Assembly (NCBI GenBank): GCA_022749755.1 | Contig: CM040445.1 | Span: 4,051,182 to 4,115,181 of the forward strand | Length of the DNA: 64,000 nt | From: Azadirachta indica | Lineage: Eukaryota; Streptophyta; Magnoliopsida; Sapindales; Meliaceae | Direction of reading: 5' to 3' | Part shown: positions 49,344 through 62,900 of the stretch, one piece after another | Position numbering within the stretch: the stretch's first letter is position 1 | Layout of the letters: each line of letters opens with the position of its first letter | Notes under the pieces: generated by a model | Told to the model about the DNA's origin: nothing | The model's database searches: none | What the model saw: only the letters and a program-made list of their open reading frames with translations | Made by a program: the position numbers and the translations under genes

Positions 49344-50385
49344 ATTGTTGAGACAATGAAATATATATTATAGTTATATTTGTTCCTTAATATATACTTA
49401 AATTTAGTTATCTTTAACAATATATCAACTGCTAGGATTAGTGTATCATCAATGAATTTATTATTTTTTTCTTTTTACATGCACCTATCTCTCTAAAGAA
49501 TATTTATGTATAAAACTTCAATTACTTTCAAGAAAAAAAAAACCTTAATAATCAAAAAAAAAAATTGTTATTCTAACCTTATCCAAAAAATCTCATGATC
49601 AATTTTCCACTCACAACTCTTTGTAAAGTCTAAAATGAATTTTGAATAAGAAGAGAATTTTTCTAAATTCAAAAGTTAAAAAGTTTTTTAGAACTCGAAA
49701 ATGACTTTCAAGTAAGCAAAAAAATTTTTAACTTAAAAGCCACTTTCGAATTTACAAAAAATTAAAAGTGAAAAATTAGTCATGGGAGTACTTTCGTCCA
49801 AAATTTATTGTGATGATCATTTTTTTAACAAACTTTTAAATAGTAATCAAAAGTGAATTTAGGAGATAAAACAAAAATTCCCATTAATTAACCTCAGCAC
49901 ACCGAATGAATAATCAGCAAATGCAAATAAGAGAACTAATTAAGTAAACCTCTAACTATTTGAAATTTGAAGTGAACAAAATGTAAGTGTTTAGTTAGTT
50001 ATGGTTATATATGTAAATTAGAAACTGGTGGGAACTGAACATTTACTTGATTTATGTACAGATGATGAATGTTATGATGATGAGTGTATTTCATTTAAAC
50101 ATTATTAGTTCTATTACCAATAATAATAATGATAATAATAATAATAATAATAATTTAGAGTGATCCAAAAAAAATATGAGATTTGTTTCGGACTCGCCTC
50201 AGAATAAAGATATATATATATATATATATAATTTTTCTAATAATCAAATTAAAATTGCAGAGAAGAGAAGCATATATATACTAGTTAAAAAGAATAATTA
50301 ATCAAGTATTTTGGCTTCTCGTATACGTGGTAGGAGCCAGCCTTCTTTCACAAATATGAGCCTGAGCTATCAGAAAAATTAAATA
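49344..50385 (+). repeat. NIP-flank repeat B2
   Basis: Second copy of B1, split by about 730 bp of unrelated AT-rich DNA (49437-50169, with an (AAT)n microsatellite near 50125-50155). Confidence 0.6.
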
Positions 50386-52259
50386 ATCATTATTAATTTA
50401 ATTAAGCCGGGGGTTGATTAGATAGCTTGAATTAATTGACGTGGATTGGCGTGGGTACTTAGCTTTATCATTTTTTGATGAATGAATGAATGAATGAATG
50501 AATTATATTATATTAGTAGTTGACCCTTAGCCCCCCTCCTCGTTGTTGTTGTTAGCTAAAAGAATGTTGTCTTCTTATAATTATTAAAGACAACAAATTA
50601 ACTAACTTTGTTATCATTTAATTCACCAATCCTCCTAAAAATTATTTATTTATTTATTTATTTATTTAAGTCATAATTCAGATGCTTGTTTAATTAACCA
50701 TTTGTATGTATAGAGCTAGTTATTCAAGAGTTCTTTTAATAAAATGATATAAAATAAATCAAAGAAAATTTTATTTAATAAAAAATTTCATTATCAATAA
50801 CTCATTTATTTTAACCTTTAAATTTTCCAAAAAGAATTTGGATCATTAATTTTATATAATAACAATAATAATTTATCTGTTGTCATTTGTTAATTTAATA
50901 TTAAATTATATTTATCTCAGTATAATTATTTTTTTTATCGAATTTATGAAATTAATGTTTATTTTTATTATTTTACATTAATTTATATTTTATTTTTTAA
51001 GTTGTATGATTGATAAATTAAAAAAATAAATATTTTAAAATAAACAAAAAAAAAAGTGATGAACCATTAATTTCATCCAACAGTCCATAATTGTTACGTA
51101 ATCAATACTAATAATAATTTGTTTTAAGTACTTAACAAGCAGGGTTAGAGCGTACATAAGACCTGAGGAGCCTGGCCCTACAAAATTTTTAAATTTGTTT
51201 ATTATAATATTTATTAATTTATTTTTAAAATATTATCCTATTAACTTGAATCCCAATTTTTAACTGTTTTGGCCCTAACCGGTAGCAGGACCCATAAATC
51301 AAATGATAGGAGATAGATCACAAACTTTTTAACTGGTGAAAAGCATGCTTGCAATGTCAATCAATTATTAACTGTGTATAAAGCTAGCTAGCTAATCAGT
51401 GAACGGAAATGAGGAAAGCTAAGCTCACCATGGAAAAAGAAGACAACTTTAGCAGTCAATTAGTTTTGGCTTTATTGGAGAATGTCAATATATTGTGTGG
51501 TTTTCCTCTCTAAAATGAAATGAAATGAAACGAAACGAAACCAATGGTCAACTGGCCTTTCACTTCAACGTCCAATGGCTAATCAAATATCAACACCAAT
51601 TCAACTCTTTTACGTCTTTCATATATTACCATACCCCTTTATCTTTCAATTATTTTCATTGCTTTTTTTCTTTCTTCTTTTCAGTTTTGGATTCATTCAT
51701 TCCCACGTTGTTTTCAGACAACAACACTTATGTTATACGTTAGCACTGAATTTGATTGCCCAAAATTGAGCGAGCTACCTAATAATTTAATAACAAATTT
51801 AAAAAAAAAAAAAATCATTTTCATGTATTTTTATTTTTTTTTTTTTTTATTATTATTATTATGGTATGTAAACAATATTGTAAGAAAGAGGCTAATATAT
51901 ACAATAATTTAATAATGACAAATTAATTAAGCACTCAGAAGTCAAGTGAATTACTTTTACTCACTTGCAAAACCTAACTAACCAACGACCTAATTAATTA
52001 ACCTAATAATTTATTAATTAATTAAGCTGTAATGCACATTCATGCATGATGCTGCAGATGTTAGTACTACTATTCCTTCCTCTCTATTTGCTAATTCTGT
52101 ATACAGTTTATTCTGAATTTCATTATCAATATCAAGCTCTACCCATCACCTCAGCAGCTTATTAATTTATTGTTATTGACTGCTTTTTGAATTTGTCATA
52201 TACATAACAGGGAATTAAAGTAATACTACACATCATAAAAGTAGTATTTTATTATTCAC
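50386..52259. other. Intergenic AT-rich DNA
   Basis: Tetranucleotide runs: (GAAT)n at about 50478-50504 and (TTTA)n at about 50643-50670. The short ORFs at 51525-51912 overlap homopolymer tracts and have no family motif. Nothing else is supported. Confidence 0.5.
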
Positions 52260-52982
52260 TTGTGGACAAGGTTGGTTAATTAGATATATAATATGTTTGT
52301 ATTTAATTCTTTGATTATTGCTATCCTATAATTAGAAATGTCTGTCTAATAAGATAATGCCAGATAAGACTATGTATAATCACAATTATCATTCTATTTA
52401 ATATAACAATTTGTATAATATACAAAATCAAATCGCTAAAATATAAACATTAATCATTTTCACCCAGTTTAATTAATTTGTAAAATAACTGCGATACCAA
52501 TTGAAATAACGTTGCAGTGCAGGCAGCTCTGAGTTTGAGAGCTTAATTAATTAATTAATTAACAAAATCCCTTGTAATAAATACAAATGTAATCGAAGTC
52601 AAACAAATTAATCAATCAAATTCTTAGCATACGAGGATGACGGCTGCCAACTCATTAATTATTGAATTAAATAATTAGGAAGATATATCAAGTTCCACTG
52701 ATTACACGCAATAGTAACAGAGGAGTTGTTCACGCGACTACTTAAATATTATCTTATGACCAAGTGATAATTAATTAATTAATTATGTGATTGGCCGCTA
52801 TTAATTGCAACATTAATTACCCATTTCAGATGTAACGTTAACCTCCCTAAATGTGTCTAAAAATCAATGCTTACTTTAGCTAACCATTTAATTTTAATAC
52901 ATACAGAATGCTGTGTAGCCAATGGGATCTAATCGATTACCTACCGCAAGTGAAATTTTATGTTATGATGCTTTATTTAAAT

Positions 52983-53013
<31 letters not shown>

Positions 53014-54322
53014 TAATAATAATAATAATAATAATATGTTTCAACCATTTACATAAGGTTTTAGATGTTTAACATTACCTAGTATTTAAAGATAATTTAT
53101 TTCACTATTTTATCTTTTGTTCGAGGTTTAGGTAGGTATTGTACATCATACTTTTTGGTCCGCACTATAATTTAACATAATATATTTATTTATTTATTTA
53201 TTTGTCTTATTACCTCACAGAAAAATCCACACAGCCAACCCAAGCCAATTGCCAGTCAAGATGTAGCTGTAGCAATAGCATAGCATATAAGGTGTGCTCA
53301 TTATTACTCGTATAATCATACTTCCCAAAAAATAATAAAATTAAAAAAAAAAAAAAAAAAAAAACTGATAAATTTTCTCAACTAGGCACATTGCTAGGTA
53401 GTTGACAAGAAGCACGCTCCAATTATTTAAAATGAGAGTTTTAACACGTAATTTGCTTAAGTTTTCAGACTTTATCCATGATAAAGAAAGTATTAAAAAA
53501 AAAATTTATCTTTCCTAAATTATTAATTGACCGTCTATTTTTATTAAAATAATTATAATACTCCTAATTATTGTAAGACAATTTAAAAAATTTAATTTAA
53601 TAGTTATCCAAATTAGAACTAATTAACATGCAAGTGTGAAGACATTCAAAAGAGGAATAGGTAGGATTGTATCTTTATGCAATTTTATTGTACTGCCATT
53701 GATGGTAACAATTGACTATATATAATATTAATTTGATTTGTTTGTAATCTTGTATTTTGATTATACTTATTAGTCCTTCGACAATAGCCAAAAATTTTTT
53801 GTATTATTTTAATCTAATTTATTAGTTATTATTTTGAAAATAAAAAAAAGTAAACCCAATGGAGAATAATAGTTATACATACTAATAATTTTATTATTAT
53901 ATTTTTTTTATGTTTAATTTAACATTTTACAAATAAACAAATAAATAATCACCGATTTTGGCTGTTGAGCGCAAAGGATTGCATCATATGAAACTTAATT
54001 TTTAAATTATATTTTATTTATTGGTAAGTCTAACCGTCAGCGCGCCTCATTTTAAGGACGGCAATTACTCATAATTAATTTGTCATATGAAAAACCCATA
54101 TATCAAATCAAAATACCATGTGGCAAAGTAAAAATTGACGGAGACTATTCGAATAATTAAATAGATTATAAAATGTTTTAAAAATATTATCATAAACACT
54201 AACATTACAAAGTCAAAAACAATTAAATAAAATTGCCGCACACACATATATATATATATATGGACCAAAAATATTTTAGGTTAAGAGCATTTCTCACCTA
54301 ATTAAAATATAATTACTTAATT

Positions 54323-55244
54323 AAAAAAAAGAAAAACCATAATTTTTTCTTGATAAATTTGAAATCTATCATTTTTCTCTTGTTACATTAAAATAGTCAA
54401 AAATTCTTCTACCTTTGCCTTTTTTTTTAAATAAAAATTAGCATTTTTTTTTTGTCAATTTATTGGATTGCTCGTATCAATTTGGATGATCTATTTAAAT
54501 TTGGGTTATGTCACTTTTTTATATTAAAATTAATTTTTTTATAAATTTATTATTTTGTCCATACTGGTTTAGATGACTTATTTAAATTTGGGTTTGAAAT
54601 TCGGGTTGGATTTGGGTGAGAAAAAAATTGCTTTAATTGTAAGTCAAACCCTTGCACTCTAACAAAACTACAAGGGCTAAACCACTAGACCAAAACAAAT
54701 TTTAAGATAATATTTGTAATTAGTAATATATATATATATACTTTTTAAATATAATATTGTCATACACATTAAAATAATAATTATTGTATATAAATTTTTT
54801 TAAAAAATTAATATATTTAACTATTAATATATAAAACCAAATCAATTTTGTAAAATTAAAGTTAGGAAATTCATATTTAATTGTTTAAAATTATTAGTTT
54901 AATTTTTTTATTTATTGTAAAATTTAGTTTAATTGTTTAAAATTATTTATTGTAAAATTATTAAAAAAGAGAAAAACTATAATTTTCTCCTGATAAATTT
55001 GAAATATATTATTTCTCTCTTATTACAACAAAATAGTCAAAAACTCTTCTGCTATTACTTATTTTATTAAAATTAGTATTTTTTCATAAATTTATCGTTT
55101 TGCTTTAGATGATTTATTTAAATTTGGGTTACGTTATTTTTTGTGTTAAAATTAATTTTTTTTTATATATTTATTATTTGTCTATACTGGTTTAGATGAG
55201 CTATTTAAATTTGGGTTTGAAATTCGGGATGGATTTGGGTGAGA
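54323..55244 (+). repeat. Direct repeats of about 300 bp with an intervening insertion
   Basis: 54323-54637 and 54963-55244 share TTGATAAATTTGAAATCTAT-like, ATAGTCAAAAA, TTTAAATTTGGGTTA, ATACTGGTTTAGATGA and GGTTTGAAATTCGGG. The common continuation (AAAATT, AAGTTAGGAAATT) follows directly at 55250 but is displaced to about 54854 in the first copy. About 210 bp are therefore inserted there, including a tRNA-like stretch on the minus strand at 54640-54700. Confidence 0.6.
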
Positions 55245-56294
55245 AATTCTATAAAATTGAAGTTAGGAAATTTATCTTGCCTAAGAGTTTGAGACAAATT
55301 CTGTTAAACACATGTAATCTTCTTATAAACATCACATAATACAACTTATAAATAATGTAAATGGCCTCAAGCTTCTATTATTAACATCCATTGAAGTTTC
55401 ATGCCTAATTCAAACACGTATATACATGATCTATATTATAGTCACATATACACGTATTTGTCTTACAAATATACATATATATATAAACATGATAATATAT
55501 AAACATGACACATTCAAAATATTTTCATGTAATATGTGTAGAGTAGTTTCAACATCATTACTAAAACTATACTCTACACAAAATTCTGCGTGATCTAAAA
55601 AGAAATAAGAAAAATAGAGAAAAGAATGAATTTGCAACTCAATGAGTAGATATAATTTATAAGAAAATATATTTTCATAAATTAGTGTAATATATCTTTA
55701 AATCATGTATAAATAGGACATCATCTGCATAATGAGAATATTATATCATGACACGTAATTCATATAACACCCGGAGAAATTATCATATTTGGCAGAATTA
55801 CCATCACCCAAATAGAAAAATCATACTCAACTCAGTGGCCTCATATCAATAAAAGAGAACACAATTTATACTATAGATCATATATATATATTTTCACAGG
55901 TTCTAAGGACTTTAAATTCAAAACTAGAAAATGGGTACATGTGAAGTGATTTAAACAAATAGAAACAATAAAAATATTAAAACCTATTCAAAATTTGATA
56001 TATATCACAAATATAAAAATAAAAAACTGCTTCAATTTCATAAATATTCTATTTATAGAATTTTTGGATTTCAATATCTCTTCCTGTATTTTTTCAAGAA
56101 TTCTTCCTACTTTCTTATCCTTCACTTTTTCTTTCCTATTCTTCTCCATTTTTCTCCCCCTCGGTTTCCTTCTCTTCCTCTATTTTTTCTTCACAGTTCT
56201 CTCTTTTCTTTCCTTCTCTCTCTCTCTCTCTGGGACTCCAATTGCTTCTCTTTAGTTTGCTTTCAAATTGAAAATTCATAAAACGCAACACATA

Positions 56295-56345
56295 ATATAT
56301 ATATATATATGTGTGTGTGTGCGCGCACGCGCGCACGCGTGTGTA
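56295..56345. repeat. 51-bp alternating purine-pyrimidine tract (Z-DNA candidate)
   Basis: (AT)n passes into (GT)n, then a GCGCGCACGCGCGCACGCG core and GTGTGTA, strictly alternating purine and pyrimidine for 51 bases. The GC core stands out in very AT-rich surroundings and is partly self-complementary. Confidence 0.85.
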
Positions 56346-58147
56346 GCCTTACCGCTTCAAATTACTATTTTATTATTATTTATATTTTCTTTCCTTGACA
56401 CTTGTTATGTAAAGTGTCTCAATTTTAATTTTCTTTACACAAAATAATTATTAATTTAATGTTATAAAATTATAAAATTTAATATTGCAATATAATTATA
56501 ATATGTTAAAATATTATATATAAAATTTTGATGGTTTTTTGGCTATTTCCATGAAAAAAGAGTAAACTTTTATAATAAAAAAATAAGTCGAATTAATGAT
56601 GCAGTTGCAACTGAAATTGACAGAATATTCCTAGTATGAGGAATTAATATCTCCTAGCTTAGGTGTTAGTGTTTTAGAGGTCGATAATGATACGTAAGCG
56701 TTTAACCTAGATAGCTAGGTTGTTAGCCATATAATACCGATAAATACCAATTAATGCATTAATTAAATAAATAAATTACCAACATTTAATTAATTAATTA
56801 ATTTTTAGAAGATGTTTAAACTTAATTTGAAAGTATGAATATCTAGACCGATTTATAAATATTGTGCGTTGTAAAGAAGTTGAAGCATATATATATATAT
56901 ATATATATATAGTCAGGAAAGCGATGGGATTGCTTTTATAAAGTAAAGTAAACTATATATAAGAATATGTATGTAAATGTACGTACATCTTGAAAAGGTT
57001 TGCCATTATTCAAAATTTGTGGATGATAATATATATTAATTTTTTGCTTTTTTGAGACGAGATGATATTATATAATATTATTAATTTGATAATTTACGAT
57101 ATTGATAATAATTAATGTTTGAAAGGGCTGTCGTACGTTATTGAAATGAAGTTGGCGTAACCAAACCAACCCCGAAAGGGTAAAGGGTAAAGTGTAAAGG
57201 GTAAGTAAGGATCCATTACCGTGACTATAAATTTAAATTAATTAAATTTGATTAATTATGATAAGATATATGATATGATGAAGATGAACATTAATCATTT
57301 AATTAATTAAAATATATCTTAAGTTTATATATAAAAATCAGTTGATAAGATATTGTGGTTGAATGAGTTATTAAATTTAATATCGACTAATGATATGATA
57401 TGATATGATATGATATTATATGATAATGGTGTAGACTAGGTTGGATTACAGTTGATTAGAACTTATAAGTTAATTAATTAAGAAGAGAGAGTATAACTAA
57501 TTAATGTGAATGTCGACTGAGACTGATCAGGATTCATCTAACCTGGATCTGACCAATTATAAATATATTCTAGTAATTAAAGTTAATTAATTAGATTTAC
57601 ACGCGTATATGATTAGCTTTAGGCCATGCAATTTAATTAAGATAACATTTAATTAACTAAAGGATCTATATAAGATAATATAATGGCTTCACGATCTACT
57701 TACTACTCACTCACCCAAATCTCGAGAGTCATTTGCTAAGCCTCATCACTTTCTCAGTTATATATAAATATGTATTAACCCACCCTTTTTCTCTTCTATT
57801 TAGGAAACAGAGAGAGAGAAAAGGGCAAGAGGTTAATTTTAAAGTAAATATAAATCTTACATGCAGATGGTCTAAGATCATTCCAGATTCCAGCAGTGAA
57901 AGTGAGGAAGTAATCTTTTGAATATTTAGTTTATTTTAAATCACTTTTTACGATTTTTATTTATTTACTTCACAAAAATATATATATATATATATTTTTT
58001 ATAATATAGATAAATAATAGATGATAGAAACTAGATAGTTTTTTTCGTACAAGGAAGAAAGAAGTAGAAGTAGTTCCTTAATTTCCATCTTTTTCAGTCC
58101 TTTTTGTTGGTTACAGCAGAAAGCTTGCTCTTGCATCACTGTTTTTG

Positions 58148-58183
<36 letters not shown>

Positions 58184-59050
58184 AATTAGAAGTTTCAATT
58201 CTTTCAGCCGTCGACAGTCCCTATTGCAATTTGCTATTTGACCATATTTAGATAAAAGTATATGTTAATTTTTTATTTTGCAATTTGCAATTTGATCATA
58301 TTTGGATAAAAGTATGTGTTAATTTTTTTAACTTAAAATTTTAAATTTAAGAATGAATCCTTAATTATATATTTATTTATTTATATAATATTGTTGTTGA
58401 GTACACTGTAAACTTTTAATCAAATGTAGTTCCCGAAATTTCTAATAATAATGGAATTGTAGAAGTCATTGATAATTGTATTTTTGTAAAAAGCCTTACG
58501 TCAAATAAAAATAACGCGTCCATAAAAGTTCAATATTTAAAAATTTAAAAAAAAAACTGATGAATCATATTATAATTAATTGATTATTTATTTCTAAAAT
58601 TAATTTATTGCATTGGATTTGGGAGTTTATTCTTACGGTTGAGAAATATTTAGTTTAGAAATCAAAATAATTAAATTAACACAAAGATAATTAATGTAAT
58701 CATTTTCATTTAATTAATTAATTTTTTTAGTTTTCTGTTCTTGTCTTCTGAAGCAACCGTTACTCTATTACTTTCACTGCTTTCTCTCTCTCTCTCTCTC
58801 CGTCACATTGTTTGGTTGTTTTTTTTTTTTATTTATAAATGCTTAGTCACCGCACACTAACTCATTCTTGTTCACGCGAAAATCCTTCCATTGCAGAGTT
58901 CATTCGCAAAATCTGTTCTTGCTTCCTCTTAATCTTCGTTGTCTATCTATCTGTTTCTTCTTGCTCTTGTAACTGTAATCTTTCTACACATATCCTACCT
59001 TCTTGTCCTTAAAAATCATTTTTTCTTCTCAATACTGTTCTTTTTCAATA

Positions 59051-59705
59051 ATGTAATCTTGATTTGCTCCTTTCTTGTGTGTTCCTGTTTCCCTTTGGTT
59101 AATGCCCATTTCTTTCTAACTTGTTTAAACCAAAAATTCTAATGATTTCAATGATGGGTTTTCGTTAATCTTGCGTGTCCTGTTTTCTTTGTGTTTCCAC
59201 AAGGATTTTCTTGAGTTCTCTGGATGCCCATTTACTTTAAATTGATTTAGAACATCAAGCTGTTGTTGTAATGGGGTTCCGTTAATTTTCTGATTCTCGT
59301 GTCCAACTATAGGAAGTCTCAATCTTGACTGGTACTTTGTCAAATTTTGAGCATGTAAAGTTAATGTAAGTTTTACTTCTCTTGCGTTCTGTTTTAGTTA
59401 ATGTAAATTTTTGGCGGGATTCATTTGATGAACAGAAATCTTCATTGGATTGGGTGAAAACAGATGGTGATGGATCTTGGTTGTGTTGAAGTAAACTGTT
59501 AATTGAATTCTGAGCTTATGGAGAGAATCTGTTCATTTCGTTAACTTATTAACTTTTTCCAAGTTCACAATGAATTTGCTTCGCTAATATCTTTGAATTT
59601 TTATTGATACATGGAATCAAAGTAGTTTGATTGATAACTAACTGATTCTTTTGTTCTTTATAGCAGTATACCACTGATATTCTTTATAGATTTCCTAAAA
59701 TGTAA
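59051..59705 (+). promoter_or_regulatory. ATGTAA (AUG-stop) elements upstream of BOR1b
   Basis: ATGTAA at 59051, 59353, 59401 and 59700, each the positional counterpart of one upstream of BOR1a (33434, 33716, 33771, 34059). The contexts are shared: TTGAGCATGTAAAGT for the second and ATGTAA shortly before TTTTTGGCGGGATT for the third. A CT-rich tract (58782-58800) marks the likely start of the leader region, as in copy a. Presence in mature mRNA is unproven. Confidence 0.4.
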
Positions 59706-59986
59706 ATCTTTGATATTGAGCAATTTATTTACTTATACGTCCGAATATGATAAATCCACATTTTTCTTCTGAAAATTTATGATGAACAATAAGTCCTTGT
59801 CTTTGTCCCCATAGTTTCTTGTATTTATCTTCTGCTTATGCCACTCTAGTGCTAGTTTTGGCCTCTCGAGTCACTTTATCTTTGTTGAATTTGTCTCTTG
59901 AATTTCATCTCTATTGGTTGGTTGTTCAAACAAGAAGGAGAAAGAACACCTTAAATTTGCTCTTGTTTTTAAAATTTTGAGTTATC

Positions 59987-62900
59987 ATGGAGGAAACATT
60001 TGTTCCCTTCCGTGGAATTAAGAATGATCTCAAAGGAAGACTTTTGTGCTACAAGCAAGATTGGACTGGTGGTCTTCGAGCTGGTTTCAGGTTTGTGGCC
60101 CTCTCATTTGATTATATGTTGTTGCATAATGTTGTCTTTGACCATCGTCATATAATCATTAACCGAATTGCTAGCTCAATATTGCTTTCTATCTTTCCAC
60201 AGTATAAATTGATTGCAAATATTAGATGTTTTAAGGTTATATTCATTTTGAAGTTATCATCACTGTTTTCTGGCGTTTAGGATCCTTGCTCCTACGACAT
60301 ATATATTCTTTGCTTCTGCTATTCCTGTTATATCTTTTGGGGAGCAGCTTGAAAGAAATACCGGTAAAACCATCTTTGTTGCAGTGCCCTCTTGCTATTT
60401 GCCCTTCCAATGGTCATTGACTAAGACATTCTTTATTTGGTTTTATGTCACAGATGGAACTTTGACTGCAGTGCAAACTCTTGCATCAACATCACTTTGT
60501 GGCGTCATCCACTCAATTATTGGAGGGCAGCCCCTGCTCATACTTGGTGTGGCTGAGCCAACGGTGTTGATGTATACATTTATGTTCAACTTTGTGAAGG
60601 ATCGAAAAGATTTGGGGGAGAAACTATTCTTAGCTTGGACAGGATGGTAACAATGCTCTGCATCACTAACTTGTACATTTGGGTTGATTTTCTGCTGATG
60701 CTAAAATATTTTCTGTGATCTGTCGGGTTCCTAGGGTCTGTGTCTGGACGGCCTTATTGCTTTTCTTGCTGGCCATTTTGGGTGCATGCTCCATTATCAA
60801 CCGATTTACTCGCCTTGCCGGTGAATTGTTCGGTCTGCTGATTGCAATGCTTTTCATGCAGCAAGCCATACGGGTATTATTCTTCACAAATTTGCTTTAT
60901 TTATTGACACCCTTTTGTGTGCAAGGAGGTTCTGAGTAATATTGATTTTCAAAAGTAGTGTTTAAGAAATATAATACTTTTTCTATAAAGCACTGTGCAA
61001 GAAAAACTAGTACTCTATGGAAACTCTATTTTTCTTGTTTTTACTTCATATTGATGAATTTAATCCTATAGGGAGCTGTTGAGGAGTTTGGCAAACCACA
61101 GAGAGAAAATCCTAATCAGATTTCATTGCAACCTTCTTGGCGTTTTGGAAATGGAATGTTTGCATTGGTTCTTTCTTTTGGACTTCTTTTTACAGCATTA
61201 AGGAGCCGTAAAGCTAGATCCTGGCGCTATGGATCAGGTACAAGGTTACTCTGACATTTCCATCAAATATGAGATATAAATTCATCAAATTCTTTTAATC
61301 ATGCAATTACCATTGGTTAGCTTATCTCCTTCTTTAAATAATGTGGGAGAGCTCTTTTCTTCAGTTCCCTGGTCTCCGGTTGGGAAAAGTACTGTTGTTC
61401 TTCTCAAGTATGCTATTAAAGCTGTAAATCTCGTTAATCTTATCAATTTTTGAATGTGATATCCACTCTGTAGGTTGGCTACGGGGATTTATAGCAGATT
61501 ATGGAGTTCCCCTTATGGTGCTTGTATGGACTGCAATATCTTACATACCAGTAAATGATGTTCCAAGAGGGATTCCCAGGCGACTTGTCAGTCCAAATCC
61601 ATGGTCTCCTGGTGCATATTCAAACTGGACTGTTATCAAGGTGAATCCTGCAGGAAAATTTTCACAATATATGAGTCGACACTTGTCTTGGCATCTACCT
61701 TTGTGTTATGTTGCATTCAAGGTCTGGGAAGAAACTGATTCTTGTTTAGTTGTACAGGAAATGTTGGATGTACCTCCTGTGTACATAGTTGGAGCATTTA
61801 TTCCAGCAACTATGATTGCAGTTCTTTACTACTTTGATCACAGTGTTGCATCTCAACTTGCCCAACAGAAGGAGTTCAATCTGAAAAAACCAGCTTCATA
61901 TCATTATGACCTTCTACTTTTGGGATTTCTGGTGAGATGTTTTCTTGACATACCATTTCTTTTATGTATTTAATCTACTGAAATTCGAATCTCAATTTTT
62001 TCCAAAGCAAATTTCTTTGGTATTATCTAATCACTCTTTCTGGATATGCTGAATATTTTCCTACCAAGGTAATATTATGTGGTCTTATCGGCATTCCTCC
62101 ATCCAATGGTGTAATCCCGCAATCTCCTATGCATACAAAAAGCTTGGCTACCCTGAAACATCAGGTAATTTACTAGCTTACTTGGCTTCTAAAGTTACAA
62201 GAATCTGGCCGGTATAGCAGCAGAATTTTATAAATCTTTTATACTCAAATCTTCTTACCATTTATTTCTTTTTGCGTTAAATTTTAATTCTCCCATCACT
62301 ATAATAAAACTGAAGGAAGATAAATTACCACTATTGTTTCAATTGCTGGTGCACATACAGGAATGAGGTCCCATGTTCTGACAAACTGTTAAAATGTGTC
62401 TATAGAGATGTGTAACTTAATGGGCCAAATACTAGTTAATTCAAATATACTTCTATCATTCAATATGTTGTTATAGACGTTTTAATCTATATCTGAACCT
62501 AAGACCTGTTACCCTCACATGACAATTTACTACGTCAACCAGGGTCCAGGAGCTTTACGGTTTTTCATGGCGGAAACTATTCTACTTTCATATATATTCT
62601 CAGTCACCTTGCTTTTTATATTGACGACTGCATAACAACATTGTGGCTTTTTTGAGGATTCACTTACTGTTGCAATGTCTTCTTGATCGTGTAACAATTA
62701 TGAAAATCAGTGTAATCTATGTTTCTACTGCTTTGACATCTAGATGGCTACTAATGAATCCTGCTTCTCTTTCTAACAGCTTTTGAGAAACAAGCTTGTT
62801 TCAACAGCACGAAAGAGTATAAAGAGAAATTCAAATCTGAGTCAATTATACAGGAACATGCAAGAAGCATACAATGAAATGCAGACTCCCCTTGTGTATC

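Noticed and set aside
51138..51290. Further MITE-like element (GCAGGGTTAGAGCG...)
   Set aside because: Some resemblance to the 45178 element, but the inverted ends do not match well enough.
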